Assembly (NCBI GenBank): GCA_934149405.1
Contig: CAKPEV010000003.1
Span: 1-64,000, forward strand
Length of the DNA: 64,000 nt
Direction of reading: 5' to 3'
Origin: an uncultured Clostridia bacterium
Lineage (GTDB): Bacteria > Bacillota > Clostridia > TANB77 > UBA1234
Shown: positions 7,953-17,759 of the stretch, one piece after another
Position numbering within the stretch: position 1 is the stretch's first letter
Layout: every line of letters begins with the position of its first letter
Position numbers and translations under genes: made by a program
The notes under the pieces: generated by a model
The model's database searches: none
Told to the model about the DNA's origin: nothing
The model's input: only the letters and a program-made list of their open reading frames with translations

Positions 7953-8940
7953 ATGGTAGATATTATAAAATCTTTATTTATGAATACAGGAGTTGAAGTA
8001 GAAGGACTCATTGCAAGTTTTGTATTAACAATAATTTTAGGCATTATTATAATTCCAATATTAAGAAAGCATAAAGTAGGTCAGGTTGTTAGAGATGATG
8101 GTCCTAAGGAGCATTTGAAAAAGAGTGGCACACCTACAATGGGCGGAATTATAATGCTTATAGCAATAATCGTAATATCAGTTGTGGTTTCATTTAAATA
8201 TAAAGGAGTGTTGCCAGTTGCATTGGTAACACTTGGATATGGGCTGATTGGCTTTATAGATGACTTTATAAAATTGGTATTAAAAAATACTAAGGGCTTA
8301 AAGCCTAGTTTGAAGATGTTTGGATTAATAATAATTGCAACGGCATTTGTAGTATATTTAACATATATAAATTTTGGAACAGAAACATATATACCAATAC
8401 TTAGAGAATATATTACATTACCAGTTTGGGTGTATATACCTTGTGCGGTATTTATAATACTTGCATGTACCAATAGTTTGAACTTAACAGATGGATTAGA
8501 TGGTTTAGCAAGTGGAGTTACTGCAATTATAATGATGTTCTTTGTAATTGCATCTATAAAATTAGGCAATAAAGATATGTCAGCATTTTCGTCAATAGTT
8601 TTAGGAAGTACAATTGGATTTTTATTATTTAACATGTATCCTGCCAAGGTTTTTATGGGTGATACAGGTTCTTTAGCACTTCGGAGGTGCATTTTGTAGT
8701 GTAGCTTTGATGTTAAAAATGCCACTTATGTTAGTTGTAGTTGCAGGCATTTGTGTAATTGAAGCATTGTCTGTAATATTGCAAGTAACATATTTCAAGG
8801 CAACTAAGGGAAAAAGATTATTTAAGATGGCACCGATACATCATCATTTTGAGTTGTGTGGGATTAAGGAAACTACAATAGTGCCAGTTTTTTGGCTAGT
8901 TAGTGCAATTCTTGCATGTATCGGTGTTATGATGATATGA
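7953..8940 (+). CDS. mraY: Phospho-MurNAc-pentapeptide transferase MraY, one +1 frame change at CGG
   Basis: MraY transfers phospho-MurNAc-pentapeptide to undecaprenyl phosphate, making lipid I in the membrane. Reading from the ATG at 7953 (after AGGGGGG) gives the family sequence through NSLNLTDGLDGLASG and FMGDTGSLAL, then frame 0 hits CGG and a stop at 8697. Skipping the single C at 8682 gives LALGGAF and continues without loss to the HHHFE motif and the normal C terminus, for 328 residues in total, the usual family length. All catalytic motifs are intact if the frame change occurs. The gene is essential, so a dead copy is unlikely. Either programmed +1 frameshifting at CGG or a sequence error explains it; see the findings. 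A frame-0 product would lack the last membrane helices. Confidence 0.92.
8682..8684 (+). other. CGG +1 frameshift site 1 (mraY)
   Basis: In-frame codons GCA CTT CGG AGG. Skipping C8682 gives CTT GGA GGT, encoding the conserved Leu-Gly-Gly after GDTGSLA. Confidence 0.8.
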
Positions 8941-8981
8941 GTATAAATGAAAATATTAGTCTGTTAATAAGAGGTGATTAA
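8937..8981 (+). other. Possible 14-codon ORF overlapping the mraY stop
   Basis: An ATG at 8937 overlaps the mraY TGA (ATGA arrangement) and opens a frame encoding MSINENISLLIRGD, ending at a TAA just before the ftsW reading frame becomes open. Its ATGA overlap suggests reinitiation, and its last codons contain the GAGGTGAT that probably serves as the ftsW ribosome binding site. It may couple ftsW translation to mraY, or be chance. Confidence 0.3.
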
Positions 8982-10133
8982 AATAGCAATAGCAGAAAGA
9001 AGTCTGATAAAAAAAGCAGAAAATCAAATAACGAAAAATAAAAAGAAACGTTTAGATATTGGCTTACTTGTAACAATTTTTATTTTACTTGCTCTTCGGT
9101 CTTATGATGGTGCTTAGTGCAAGTGCACCAAGTGCGCTTACATACGAAGGCGATAGCTATTTCTATTTTAAAAGTCAAGCAAAGAATGCGTTAATAGGAA
9201 TAATTCGGAATGTTTTTTATTTCTATGATTGATTACAGAATATATAAAGGCAGAATTGCAGATATTGGAATCGTTGGCGCAATAATATTGCTTGCTTTGG
9301 TATTTGTACCGGGATTGGGTGTTACAAGAAATGATGCTACTAGGTGGCTTAATATAGGAATTCAATTCCAGCCTTCAGAAATAATGAAGGTAGCAATAAT
9401 AATTTTCTTGTCTGCAAAAATATCAAAATATCCAGAGTCGATAAATCGTTTTTGGAAAGGTATGTTGCTGTATTTGCTTTTATTAGGAGTAATAGCAGGA
9501 TTGCTTTTATTTGAGCCCCATATGAGTGCTACGGTTATAATACTAATAATATCAGCATCTATAATGTTTTCTGCGGGTCTTAGTTGGAAATATATAATTC
9601 CAGTTGGTATCGGAGGTGTAGCAGCATGTGTAGTACTTGCGTTAACTGCAGAATACAGAATGAAAAGAGTAATGATATTCTTAGACCCATGGCAAGATAA
9701 ACTAGGAGATGGATGGCAGATAATTCAGTCAATTTATGCAATAGCTTCTGGAGGACTTTTTGGTGTAGGATTGGGAAAGAGTACTCAAAAGTATATGTAT
9801 ATACCGGAACCGCATAATGATTTTATATTTGCTATTTTGTCAGAAGAATTAGGCTTTATCGGTGCAATTGGAGTAATAGCATTGTTTGCAATATTTATTT
9901 GGAGAGGAATTGTTATTGCGATGAAAGCACCAGATATGTTTGGAACGCTACTTGCTGTTGGAATAACAACAATGGTTGGAATTCAAGCACTACTTAGTAT
10001 AGCGGTTGTTTCATCGGCAATACCAGTAACAGGAATTCCGCTACCATTCTTTAGTTATGGTGGAACAGCTCTTATAATACTTTTATGTTCATGTGGAATA
10101 TTACTTAACATATCTAGAAATGCCGTAAAATAA
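8974..10133 (+). CDS. ftsW: Lipid II polymerase FtsW, two +1 frame changes at CGG
   Basis: FtsW (SEDS family) polymerises lipid II at the septum with its class B PBP partner. Three frames must be joined: up to 9096, then 9098-9205, then 9207-10133. Each join skips the C of an in-frame CGG and restores glycine, giving LLALGLMMVLSAS and LIGIIGMFF, both as expected for the family; total about 385 residues. Downstream motifs include the conserved WLNIG-FQPSE segment, EPHMSAT and the GIPLPFFSYGG loop. The start is unresolved: no ATG is in frame. GTG at 8974 or a rare ATA/ATT codon (8977-8983) after GAGGTGAT are the choices. murD, normally between mraY and ftsW, is absent. Two joins in one gene argue against random decay. 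Confidence 0.88.
9097..9099 (+). other. CGG +1 frameshift site 2 (ftsW, first)
   Basis: Codons GCT CTT CGG TCT; frame 0 stops at 9115. Skipping C9097 gives CTT GGT CTT and the first membrane helix LGLMMVLSAS. Confidence 0.8.
9206..9208 (+). other. CGG +1 frameshift site 3 (ftsW, second)
   Basis: In the frame used after site 2, codons are ATA ATT CGG AAT. Skipping C9206 gives ATT GGA ATG and the continuation GMFFISMIDYR. Here an AGGA lies 6 bases upstream of CGG, which could aid shifting, but the other sites lack it. Confidence 0.8.
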
Positions 10134-10137
10134 TAAA

Positions 10138-10187
10138 TTAAAACGAGTATAACGAAAAATATAAATTTCGCTATACTCGTTTTTTAA
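10138..10187. terminator. Bidirectional terminator between ftsW and dxs
   Basis: AAACGAGTATA (10141-10151) and TATACTCGTTT (10172-10182) form a stem with further pairing inside (CGAA/TTCG). It is followed by T runs in both directions and so serves the convergent ftsW and dxs genes. Confidence 0.85.
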
Positions 10188-12025
10188 ATACATTTTGCAA
10201 TTTCATTTGCAGACATATGAAATTCATCTTCTATTTCAGATGTTTCGCCATGGCGTATAAATTCATCAGGATATGCAAAATATTTTGCTGTAATTCCACT
10301 TTCGTTAGAAATTAAGTCTTTTATGCATGACGAAATTCCACCATTAATTACGTTATCTTCTATAACCACTACATTTTTTGTTTTTCTTATAGATGTTAAA
10401 ATTGTTTCTTTATCAATTGGTTTAAAAAATCTTAAGTTTATTATTTCAAATGATTTGTCTTTTCTAATATCAGCTATTTTCGTTGCGGTTAAAACGGTTT
10501 TTCCAAAGGCGATAATTGTTATATCAGAACCTTTTGTTAGAATTTCAGCTTTTCCTAATTCTATTGGCAGTTCAGTATTTGTAAGTTTTAAAACATATCC
10601 ATCTCGTGGATATCTTATTGCGATTGGTCCGTTGTATTTTACTGCAAAGTCCAACATTTTCGAAAGTTCTATTCCGTCTTTTGGTGCCATAACAATGAGG
10701 TTTGGAATATGAGATAAATAAGATAAATCGAAAATGCCATGATGCGTTTCACCATCCGCACCAACTATTCCAGCTCGGTCGATTGCAAATATCACATGCA
10801 GTTTTTGAAGAGCAACATCGATAACAATTTGGTCATAAGCACGTTGTAAAAACGTTGAGTATACAGCAAAGACAGGAATTAAACCTTGCTTTGCAAGACC
10901 AGATGCAAAAGTTACAGCATGACATTCGGCAATTCCAACATCGAAAAATCTATTTGGATAACTCTTAGCGAATTCATTTAATCCAGTACCATCTGGCATT
11001 GCAGCGGTGATTGCAACAATTTTTGAATTATCTTTTGCAAGTTCAACTAAAGTATTTCCAAAATCTTTTGAATAAGAACCTGCCTTTTTGGAAATAACCT
11101 CACCAGTTTCTTTGTTGAATTTAGAAATTGCGTGGAATTTATTTGGATTTTCTTCAGCATATTTATAACCTTTTCCTTTTTTAGTAACAACATGAATGAG
11201 TACAGGTTTTTTTACTTTTTTTGCACGTTCTAAAATAGATATAAGTTCATTTATATCATGACCATCGATAGGACCAAGATATGTAAAACCGAATTGCTCA
11301 AACATGACACTATTAGGTAAAATAAATTCACGTATAGCATTTTTTATACTTTCAATAAGTTTTATAAGAAGCTTTCCAATAAGAGGAACGTGACTCAAAA
11401 ACTTTTTGACACTTTCTTTAGTGGAAGTATAAAGTGGGTTTGAACGAATCTTATTTAAATAAGCAGAAAGATTTCCTACACTTGGCGAAATTGACATTTG
11501 ATTGTCATTTAAAATTACTATTAAATTTGTATCATCGATTTTTGCATTATTTAATCCTTCAAAAGCAAGACCACCAGTTAATGCGCCATCGCCAATTACT
11601 GCTATTGCATAATTATCATTTCCCTTAAGTTTGTTTGCAACTGCAATACCAAGTGCCGAAGATATAGATGTGCTACTGTGACCTGTATCAAAAATATCAT
11701 GAATACTTTCGCGAGCTTTTGGAAATCCGCTTATGCCACCAGTTTTTCTTAAAGTGCTGAATTTGTTTTTTCGACCAGTTAAAATTTTATGTACGTAGCA
11801 TTGATGACCGACATCAAATATAATTTTATCGTCTGGTGAGTTGAAAACGTAATGCAATGCCATTGTTAGTTCAACAACACCAAGATTAGGCGCTAAATGT
11901 CCGCCAGTTTCTGCAATGTTATCTATTAAAAACTTTCTTATTTCTGAGGCAAGCTCAGGCAAATCTTTTTTATTTATTTTTTTAAAATCTTCTAATGTAT
12001 TAATATTATCTAATATGTTTGACAT
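10184..12025 (-). CDS. dxs: 1-deoxy-D-xylulose-5-phosphate synthase
   Basis: Dxs condenses pyruvate and glyceraldehyde 3-phosphate with thiamine diphosphate, the first step of the MEP isoprenoid pathway, which supplies undecaprenyl phosphate for the wall enzymes encoded nearby. The 613-residue protein shows GGHLAPNLGVVELT at the N terminus, the thiamine-binding GDGALTGG (about residue 145), the pyrimidine domain with DRAGIVGADGETHHG and the C-terminal transketolase domain. Length is typical. AAGGAG precedes the ATG. It is divergent from dnaE and convergent with ftsW, in its own transcription unit. No CGG codon is used in its frame. Confidence 0.96.
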   Translation of the reverse strand: MSNILDNINTLEDFKKINKKDLPELASEIRKFLIDNIAETGGHLAPNLGVVELTMALHYVFNSPDDKIIFDVGHQCYVHKILTGRKNKFSTLRKTGGISGFPKARESIHDIFDTGHSSTSISSALGIAVANKLKGNDNYAIAVIGDGALTGGLAFEGLNNAKIDDTNLIVILNDNQMSISPSVGNLSAYLNKIRSNPLYTSTKESVKKFLSHVPLIGKLLIKLIESIKNAIREFILPNSVMFEQFGFTYLGPIDGHDINELISILERAKKVKKPVLIHVVTKKGKGYKYAEENPNKFHAISKFNKETGEVISKKAGSYSKDFGNTLVELAKDNSKIVAITAAMPDGTGLNEFAKSYPNRFFDVGIAECHAVTFASGLAKQGLIPVFAVYSTFLQRAYDQIVIDVALQKLHVIFAIDRAGIVGADGETHHGIFDLSYLSHIPNLIVMAPKDGIELSKMLDFAVKYNGPIAIRYPRDGYVLKLTNTELPIELGKAEILTKGSDITIIAFGKTVLTATKIADIRKDKSFEIINLRFFKPIDKETILTSIRKTKNVVVIEDNVINGGISSCIKDLISNESGITAKYFAYPDEFIRHGETSEIEDEFHMSANEIAKCI

Positions 12026-12055
12026 AATACTCCTTCCTAATCTAAAAGTGTTTAA

Positions 12056-12084
12056 ATTATATCATCAAAATGCACTCTTTTCAA
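12056..12084 (-). promoter_or_regulatory. Promoter of dxs
   Basis: On the minus strand TTGAAA (12079-12084), 17 bases, TATAAT (12056-12061), about 30 bases before the dxs start. Confidence 0.7.
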
Positions 12085-12091
12085 CTCACCA

Positions 12092-12120
12092 TTGTACAAC
12101 GCGTAGTTTTAGTATATAAT
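12092..12120 (+). promoter_or_regulatory. Promoter of dnaE
   Basis: TTGTAC (12092-12097), 17 bases, TATAAT (12115-12120). Transcription would begin only about 10 bases before the ATG, with AAGGTGAT in the short leader. Confidence 0.65.
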
Positions 12121-12137
12121 CCCTATAAGGTGATTTT

Positions 12138-15100
12138 ATGGATAGGGATTTTGTTCATTTGCACGTGCATACAGAGTATAGTCTGTTAGATGGTGCAAAT
12201 AGAATTAAAGATTTAGTTAAAAAGGTTAAAGACTTAGGAATGAAAGCCTGTGCGATAACGGACCATGGTGTTATGTACGGAGCTGTTGAATTTTATAAAG
12301 AATGTGTAAAGAATGATATTAAACCAATTATAGGTTGCGAAGTTTATGTGGCTCCTAGAAGTAGGCTAGATAAGGAGGCAGGAATAGATGATAAGTATGG
12401 TCATCTAATATTACTTGCTAAAGATAACGAGGGATACAAAAATCTTATTAAACTTGTATCGCTTTCTTTTACGGAGGGGTATTATTATAAACCGCGTGTT
12501 GACATAGAGATTTTAAGAAAATATAGCAAAGGACTTATTTGTACGAGTGCTTGTATTGCAGGCTTTGTGAGTCAAGCTTTAATAAATGATGAATTTGACA
12601 AAGCCAGAAAAGTTGCAAGCGAGTATATTGATATATTTGGCAAAGATGATTTTTATATCGAGCTTCAACATAATGGCTTAGATGTTCAAGTTCTTGCAAA
12701 TCAAAGGCTTATAAAACTTGCACGTGAACTTGGCGTAAAGATTATCGCAACAAACGACGCCCATTATTTAAATAGAGAAGATAGTTATAGTCATGAAGTT
12801 CTACTTTGCGTTCAAACAGGCAAGAAGATGATAGATGAAGACAGAATGAGATTTGGTACAGATGAATTCTATATAAAATCTATAGATGAGATGTATGATA
12901 ATTTTAAGAATATGCCAGAAGTATTAGAAAATACGGTGGAAATTGCAAATAAATGCAATGTTACATTTGAATTTGGACACACGATTCTTCCAAATTATGA
13001 TACGCCAAATAATATGGACCACTATGAATACTTGAAACAAGAGTGCTTTAAGGGGTTAGTCTCGAGATATAATATTGATGCAGAGTATAATGATGAAGAA
13101 AAGATAGAGAAATTAGAGCCTAAACTTTATGAAAGGCTTGTTTATGAATTATCAGTAGTTAAAAAGATGGGATATGTTGATTACTATTTAATAGTTGCAG
13201 ATTTTATAAGATATGCAAAAAGTGTAGGAATACCAGTTGGCCCAGGTCGTGGAAGTGGAGCAGGAAGTTTAGCAGCATATTGTATGACTATAACAGACAT
13301 TGATCCGATAAAATATAGTTTAATATTTGAGCGTTTTCTAAATCCAGAAAGAGTTAGCATGCCGGATTTTGATGTAGACTTTTGCTATGAAAGAAGAAGC
13401 GAAGTTATTGATTATGTCTGCAGAAAATATGGAGATGACCATGTTGCACAAATAATAACATTTGGAACTATGGCAGCTCGTGGTGTTATAAGAGATGTTG
13501 CAAGAGTTTTGAACATTCCATATAACAAGGCTGATACAATTTCTAAAATGGTGCCAATGGAACTTCATATGACACTAGATAAAGCAATTGAAATGAACCC
13601 AGAACTAAAAGAAATGTATGAGACCGATGATGAAACGAAAGAGATAATAGATATTTCAAGAAAATTAGAAGGATTGCCAAGACATGCTTCAACACATGCG
13701 GCGGGAGTTGTAATCACAAAAGACCCAGTTGACACATATGTACCACTTTACAAAAACGATAACATAATTTCAACACAATATACAATGACAATACTCGAAG
13801 AGCTTGGACTTTTGAAAATGGACTTCTTAGGACTTAGAACTCTTACAGTAATAAAAGATGCAGTGGACTTAGTAAAGAAAAATAGAAAAGTAGATGTTGT
13901 CTACGATAAAGATATGAATGATCCGAAAGTATATAAACTTTGGGCAGATGGAAATACAATAGGAATATTTCAGTTTGAAAGTGCAGGAATGACAAGCTTT
14001 ATGAAAGAGCTAAGGCCAGACTGCCTAGAAGACTTAATAGCTGGTGTGTCGCTTTATAGACCAGGTCCAATGGATCAAATACCAAGATATATAAAAGGAA
14101 AAAGAAATCCAAAAGAAACAGAATATACACATCCAGCATTAGAACCAATACTAAATGTAACATATGGCTGCATGGTTTACCAAGAGCAAGTCATGCAAAT
14201 AGTTAGAGACATAGGTGGATATTCATTAGGAAGAGCTGACTTAGTTAGACGTGCAATGGGAAAGAAAAAGCTAGATGTAATGGCAGAAGAGAGAAAAAAC
14301 TTCATTTATGGAAAAGAAGATGAAGAGGGAAATGTAGTAATTCCTGGAGCTATACGAAATGGAGTAGATGAAAAATCTGCAAATAAAATATTCGATGAGA
14401 TGGCAGAGTTCGCAAAATACGCATTCAACAAATCTCATGCAGCATGTTATGCTGTTGTTGCTTACTATACTGCATATTTAAAGGCATATTATCCAACAGA
14501 ATTTTTTGCAGCTATGCTAAATAGTTTCATTACAACAATGAACAAAATATCTGTGTATATAAATGAATGTAAAAGACTGAACATAAAAATAGAAAGACCA
14601 GATATAAATAAAAGTTATAGCAAATTCACAGTAGATGGTGACAGCATAATCTTTGGACTTTCAGCTATAAAAAATGTAGGCGATGCGGCCGTTGAAAACA
14701 TAACAAAAGAAAGAGAATTAAATGGACCTTATACAAGTTTTATAGATTTTTGCAAACGAATTGCATCAGAAGATGTTAATAAAAAATGTATTGAAAGTAT
14801 GATAAAAGCGGGTGCATTTGATAAACTAGAAGCAAATAGAAACACACTTTTACAGTCTTATGAAAATGTTATAGATACGATAAGTAGTGATAACAGAAGA
14901 GCTTTAAGTGGACAATTAAATATGTTTGATACAGGCGAAGATACAGTAAAAAGTGAAACATTATATAGACTTGTTCCACAAAAAGAACTAGACAAAAAAT
15001 ATTTGCTATCAATGGAAAAAGAAGTGCTAGGATTGTATGTTTCAGGTCATCCACTAGATAGTTTAATAAATGATATAGAAAAAATATCAAATATAAAAAG

Positions 15101-15668
15101 CACAGATTTATTGCCGATGGAAGTAGATGAAAATGGAGAAAAAGAAAGCATTACAAATCAGACACTAGATGGAAAACAAGTAAAATTTATAGGAATAATA
15201 TCAGGTATAAAAACAAAGATAACTAAAAACAATGAAATAATGGCATTTGTTAGCATAGAAGATTTAGAAGGCACAATAGAAACAATAGTATTTCCAAAAA
15301 CATATGCAGGTTACAAGAATGTGATATTTGAAGACAACATAGTGAAAGTAGATGGAAAAATAAATGTACGAGAAGATGAATTATCAGTAGTAGTTTTAAA
15401 AATAGAAACATACGAAGCACAAAAACAAACAGAAGAAATTCCTCAAAAAGAAACCAAAAAAATAATAGTAAACATTTCAGAAAGCCTAAGTGAAGAGGGA
15501 AAAACAGAACTTAGAAACTTCATAAAACTAATAGGAAATCAAAAAACAAATGCACAAATAGAAATAGTAAATAAGGAAGTAAGCAAAATATTAAATGTAT
15601 TTTTAAATGAAAAAATACTAAATAAATTAAAAGAACTTGCTGGCGAAGAAAATGTAAAAATGAATTAG
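12138..15668 (+). CDS. dnaE: DNA polymerase III alpha subunit DnaE
   Basis: Replicative polymerase of the DnaE class. The 1176-residue protein begins with a PHP domain (HLHVHTEYSLLDGA, ITDHGVMYG, IGCEVYV) whose metal-ligand motifs look intact. The polymerase palm follows with GPGRGSGAGSL and the catalytic MPDFDVDF (about residues 407-414), then the fingers with the KSHAACYA region, a helix-hairpin-helix segment and a C-terminal OB fold (about 980-1080). In Firmicutes DnaE works beside PolC. Start chosen after AAGGTGATTTT. The gene is alone after its own promoter and is followed by an unrelated membrane-anchored protein gene. Confidence 0.96.
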   Translation: MDRDFVHLHVHTEYSLLDGANRIKDLVKKVKDLGMKACAITDHGVMYGAVEFYKECVKNDIKPIIGCEVYVAPRSRLDKEAGIDDKYGHLILLAKDNEGYKNLIKLVSLSFTEGYYYKPRVDIEILRKYSKGLICTSACIAGFVSQALINDEFDKARKVASEYIDIFGKDDFYIELQHNGLDVQVLANQRLIKLARELGVKIIATNDAHYLNREDSYSHEVLLCVQTGKKMIDEDRMRFGTDEFYIKSIDEMYDNFKNMPEVLENTVEIANKCNVTFEFGHTILPNYDTPNNMDHYEYLKQECFKGLVSRYNIDAEYNDEEKIEKLEPKLYERLVYELSVVKKMGYVDYYLIVADFIRYAKSVGIPVGPGRGSGAGSLAAYCMTITDIDPIKYSLIFERFLNPERVSMPDFDVDFCYERRSEVIDYVCRKYGDDHVAQIITFGTMAARGVIRDVARVLNIPYNKADTISKMVPMELHMTLDKAIEMNPELKEMYETDDETKEIIDISRKLEGLPRHASTHAAGVVITKDPVDTYVPLYKNDNIISTQYTMTILEELGLLKMDFLGLRTLTVIKDAVDLVKKNRKVDVVYDKDMNDPKVYKLWADGNTIGIFQFESAGMTSFMKELRPDCLEDLIAGVSLYRPGPMDQIPRYIKGKRNPKETEYTHPALEPILNVTYGCMVYQEQVMQIVRDIGGYSLGRADLVRRAMGKKKLDVMAEERKNFIYGKEDEEGNVVIPGAIRNGVDEKSANKIFDEMAEFAKYAFNKSHAACYAVVAYYTAYLKAYYPTEFFAAMLNSFITTMNKISVYINECKRLNIKIERPDINKSYSKFTVDGDSIIFGLSAIKNVGDAAVENITKERELNGPYTSFIDFCKRIASEDVNKKCIESMIKAGAFDKLEANRNTLLQSYENVIDTISSDNRRALSGQLNMFDTGEDTVKSETLYRLVPQKELDKKYLLSMEKEVLGLYVSGHPLDSLINDIEKISNIKSTDLLPMEVDENGEKESITNQTLDGKQVKFIGIISGIKTKITKNNEIMAFVSIEDLEGTIETIVFPKTYAGYKNVIFEDNIVKVDGKINVREDELSVVVLKIETYEAQKQTEEIPQKETKKIIVNISESLSEEGKTELRNFIKLIGNQKTNAQIEIVNKEVSKILNVFLNEKILNKLKELAGEENVKMN

Positions 15669-15731
15669 TTGTAAAAATAATGAAAATTAAATTTAATATG
15701 GTATAATGACATTAAAGAGGAGGATTGATGT

Positions 15732-17537
15732 ATGGAAAATAATGAAGAAGTGCAAATGGTGGAAAGAAAGCAAAAGAAGATTCCAGTAATAGCGATAGTA
15801 ATACTTGTGATTTTAATATTAGGTGTGTTTGTTTGGAAGTCAGAAGTCTGGAAAACTAATGGTGTTAAATTTGTTGAATTAATGACAAAAGATCAATATG
15901 CAGTAGATATGTTTTCAAGTAGAGCAAAAAGCTTTAATAATAAAGGGGAAAAAGTATATACAGCAACTATAAAAAACAATCTTTTATCAATGATAGATTC
16001 AACATTTTCACTAATAGATGGCGATTTTGTGATAACTGCTGATGTAATAAGAAACGGAAAAAATATAGATGCTTCTGGAGAGATTAGTCTTGGAGAGTTG
16101 AAATTACAAACATTAGAACTAGTTAAAGAAAATAAAGAAGTAGCCCTTAGTGTGCCAAATTTGTATGAAGGCTTTTTATCTTGTAACATAAAAAATATAA
16201 ATGATGTTACAGATAAATTGGAAATTTATTCTGGCGATAAAGAAGGAGACTATAAAGAAGAATTTGAAAAAATCATAAAGAAATATGCAATATTATTAGC
16301 ACAAAATATAAATGATTATATAAATGTTACAAAACAATCAGTAAGCATAAATCAAAAGGAATTGAGTGCGGAAAAATATACATTTTCATTAGACAAAAAA
16401 GAAATGAATGCACTAGCTATAATTCTATTAGAAAAACTAAAAGACGATGATGAAACTATTGAATTTATAACAAGATGTATGAATGAAAATGAAAGAATAG
16501 CATTACTAATAGATGGAGAATATACAGCGGATGAATTAAAAGGTGAGATATCAGACTTATATGAAGAGATGAAAGAAAATTATCAAACAGTAGAGGCAAG
16601 CGGGGACATCATAACAATTAACGCATACGCATTTAATGGAAAAAATGTAAAAACAGAATTACATTACAGTGGAGACACAAGAGTATATGGTCTTTCATTT
16701 GAAACAGTCGGAGAAAAAGAAAATGACTATGCATTATTAACACTAAATATAACAGACTTAGCACTAAATATAGAATTTATAGGCAATAAATTGGATGACA
16801 ATTATACTTCTGAAATAACTATTGGTACAGATGGTGCAACAGTTTCAGTAGCAGAATTTAATATTGTTTCAAAAGAAAATGAACAAGGAAAAATAAGAAA
16901 AATAGCAGATATAAACGCAATCTCATTAGATAAAGCTACAAACGAGGAAATAGAAAAAATAAAGAAAGAGATAAGAGAAAATCTAGGAATAAGTGAAGAA
17001 GAAGTATCAAAAGTATATGAGAGTGGAGAATTTAAACTTGCGGACGAAAATAATGTTTTAAAAGTATTAGATGTTTCAAAAGAAAAATATCAAAAGATAA
17101 ATCCGGGTATGAAGAGGGAAGATGTAGTAGAAATATTAGGCGAACCAAACATAACATATGGAACAACAGCTAATGGATATCTTGGATGGTATTTGGAAAA
17201 CACAAGTAATGTATATTTAGTTTCAATTGCGTGTGAAAATGATATAGTTTATGCGGTATACAATGATGTCGCTTCTGATATGTATAACAACATACAAATA
17301 TCTGTAGAGCTAGGAACAGAGCTTGCAGATTTAAACGAGAAATATGACGAAATAAAATTAGAAATGAAAAAATCAGAAATAGAAGAAATATTAGGAAACA
17401 AGTACTTAGAAATGTACAAAGATGAAGATAAAAACGTTGCAATGAAATGGTATGATAAAAATGAAAATAGTTTGATTATTGAATTTAATGAAAATGAAGA
17501 AGTATCATATATAGATAAAGTACAAAAAGATATATAA
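15732..17537 (+). CDS. Membrane-anchored protein with SmpA-like repeats, paralogue A
   Basis: A 601-residue protein with one N-terminal membrane segment (about residues 20-37) and a large, probably extracytoplasmic domain. The C-terminal part contains two copies of a motif like that in small SmpA/OmlA-type modules: INPGMKREDVVEILGEPN and a second beginning LEMKKSEIEEILG, each followed by a W-Y/W-Y-D strand. The preceding region is rich in beta-strand-like segments. It is homologous along its length to the gene at 17760-19508, on the other side of tRNA-Asn. Function is unknown; a role in envelope assembly is only inference. AGAGGAGGATTGATGT precedes the ATG. Confidence 0.8.
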   Translation: MENNEEVQMVERKQKKIPVIAIVILVILILGVFVWKSEVWKTNGVKFVELMTKDQYAVDMFSSRAKSFNNKGEKVYTATIKNNLLSMIDSTFSLIDGDFVITADVIRNGKNIDASGEISLGELKLQTLELVKENKEVALSVPNLYEGFLSCNIKNINDVTDKLEIYSGDKEGDYKEEFEKIIKKYAILLAQNINDYINVTKQSVSINQKELSAEKYTFSLDKKEMNALAIILLEKLKDDDETIEFITRCMNENERIALLIDGEYTADELKGEISDLYEEMKENYQTVEASGDIITINAYAFNGKNVKTELHYSGDTRVYGLSFETVGEKENDYALLTLNITDLALNIEFIGNKLDDNYTSEITIGTDGATVSVAEFNIVSKENEQGKIRKIADINAISLDKATNEEIEKIKKEIRENLGISEEEVSKVYESGEFKLADENNVLKVLDVSKEKYQKINPGMKREDVVEILGEPNITYGTTANGYLGWYLENTSNVYLVSIACENDIVYAVYNDVASDMYNNIQISVELGTELADLNEKYDEIKLEMKKSEIEEILGNKYLEMYKDEDKNVAMKWYDKNENSLIIEFNENEEVSYIDKVQKDI

Positions 17538-17541
17538 AAAA

Positions 17542-17567
17542 AGTAGCCCGATGGGCTACTTTTTTTG
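17542..17567. terminator. Bidirectional terminator between paralogue A and tRNA-Asn
   Basis: AGTAGCCC (17542-17549) and GGGCTACT (17553-17560) with a 3-base loop. T runs follow on both strands, so it ends the upstream gene and the convergent tRNA. Confidence 0.9.
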
Positions 17568-17641
17568 GCTCCCCTTGTAGGACTCGAACCTACGACCTGC
17601 CGGTTAACAGCCGGACGCTCTACCAACTGAGCTAAAGAGGA
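17566..17641 (-). tRNA. tRNA-Asn (GTT)
   Basis: The minus strand folds as a full tRNA: acceptor TCCTCTT paired with AAGGGGA, D arm GCTCAGTTGGTAGAGC, anticodon loop CTGTTAA with anticodon GTT, T arm GTAGGTTCGAGTCCTAC, discriminator G and an encoded CCA. It has its own consensus promoter. Confidence 0.95.
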
Positions 17642-17656
17642 ATGTGAACGAGTTTA

Positions 17657-17685
17657 ATTATATATTTGTAAAAAATATTTGTCAA
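17657..17685 (-). promoter_or_regulatory. Consensus promoter of tRNA-Asn
   Basis: On the minus strand TTGACA (17680-17685), 17 bases, TATAAT (17657-17662). This is a perfect sigma-A consensus, ending 16 bases before the tRNA 5' end. Confidence 0.85.
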
Positions 17686-17759
17686 TAAAAAGATGAAAAA
17701 ATAGTAAAAATTTTTATAAAGGACATAATATATGTATATTAGCACATTGGGAGGTTTTT

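Noticed and set aside
8081..8725. 214-codon minus-strand ORF opposite mraY
   Set aside because: It is antisense to mraY, has low-complexity composition and no ribosome binding site; it is a shadow of the AT-rich coding strand.
7953..10133. mraY and ftsW as ordinary pseudogenes
   Set aside because: Both are essential, the downstream parts are fully conserved, and no other damage is visible.
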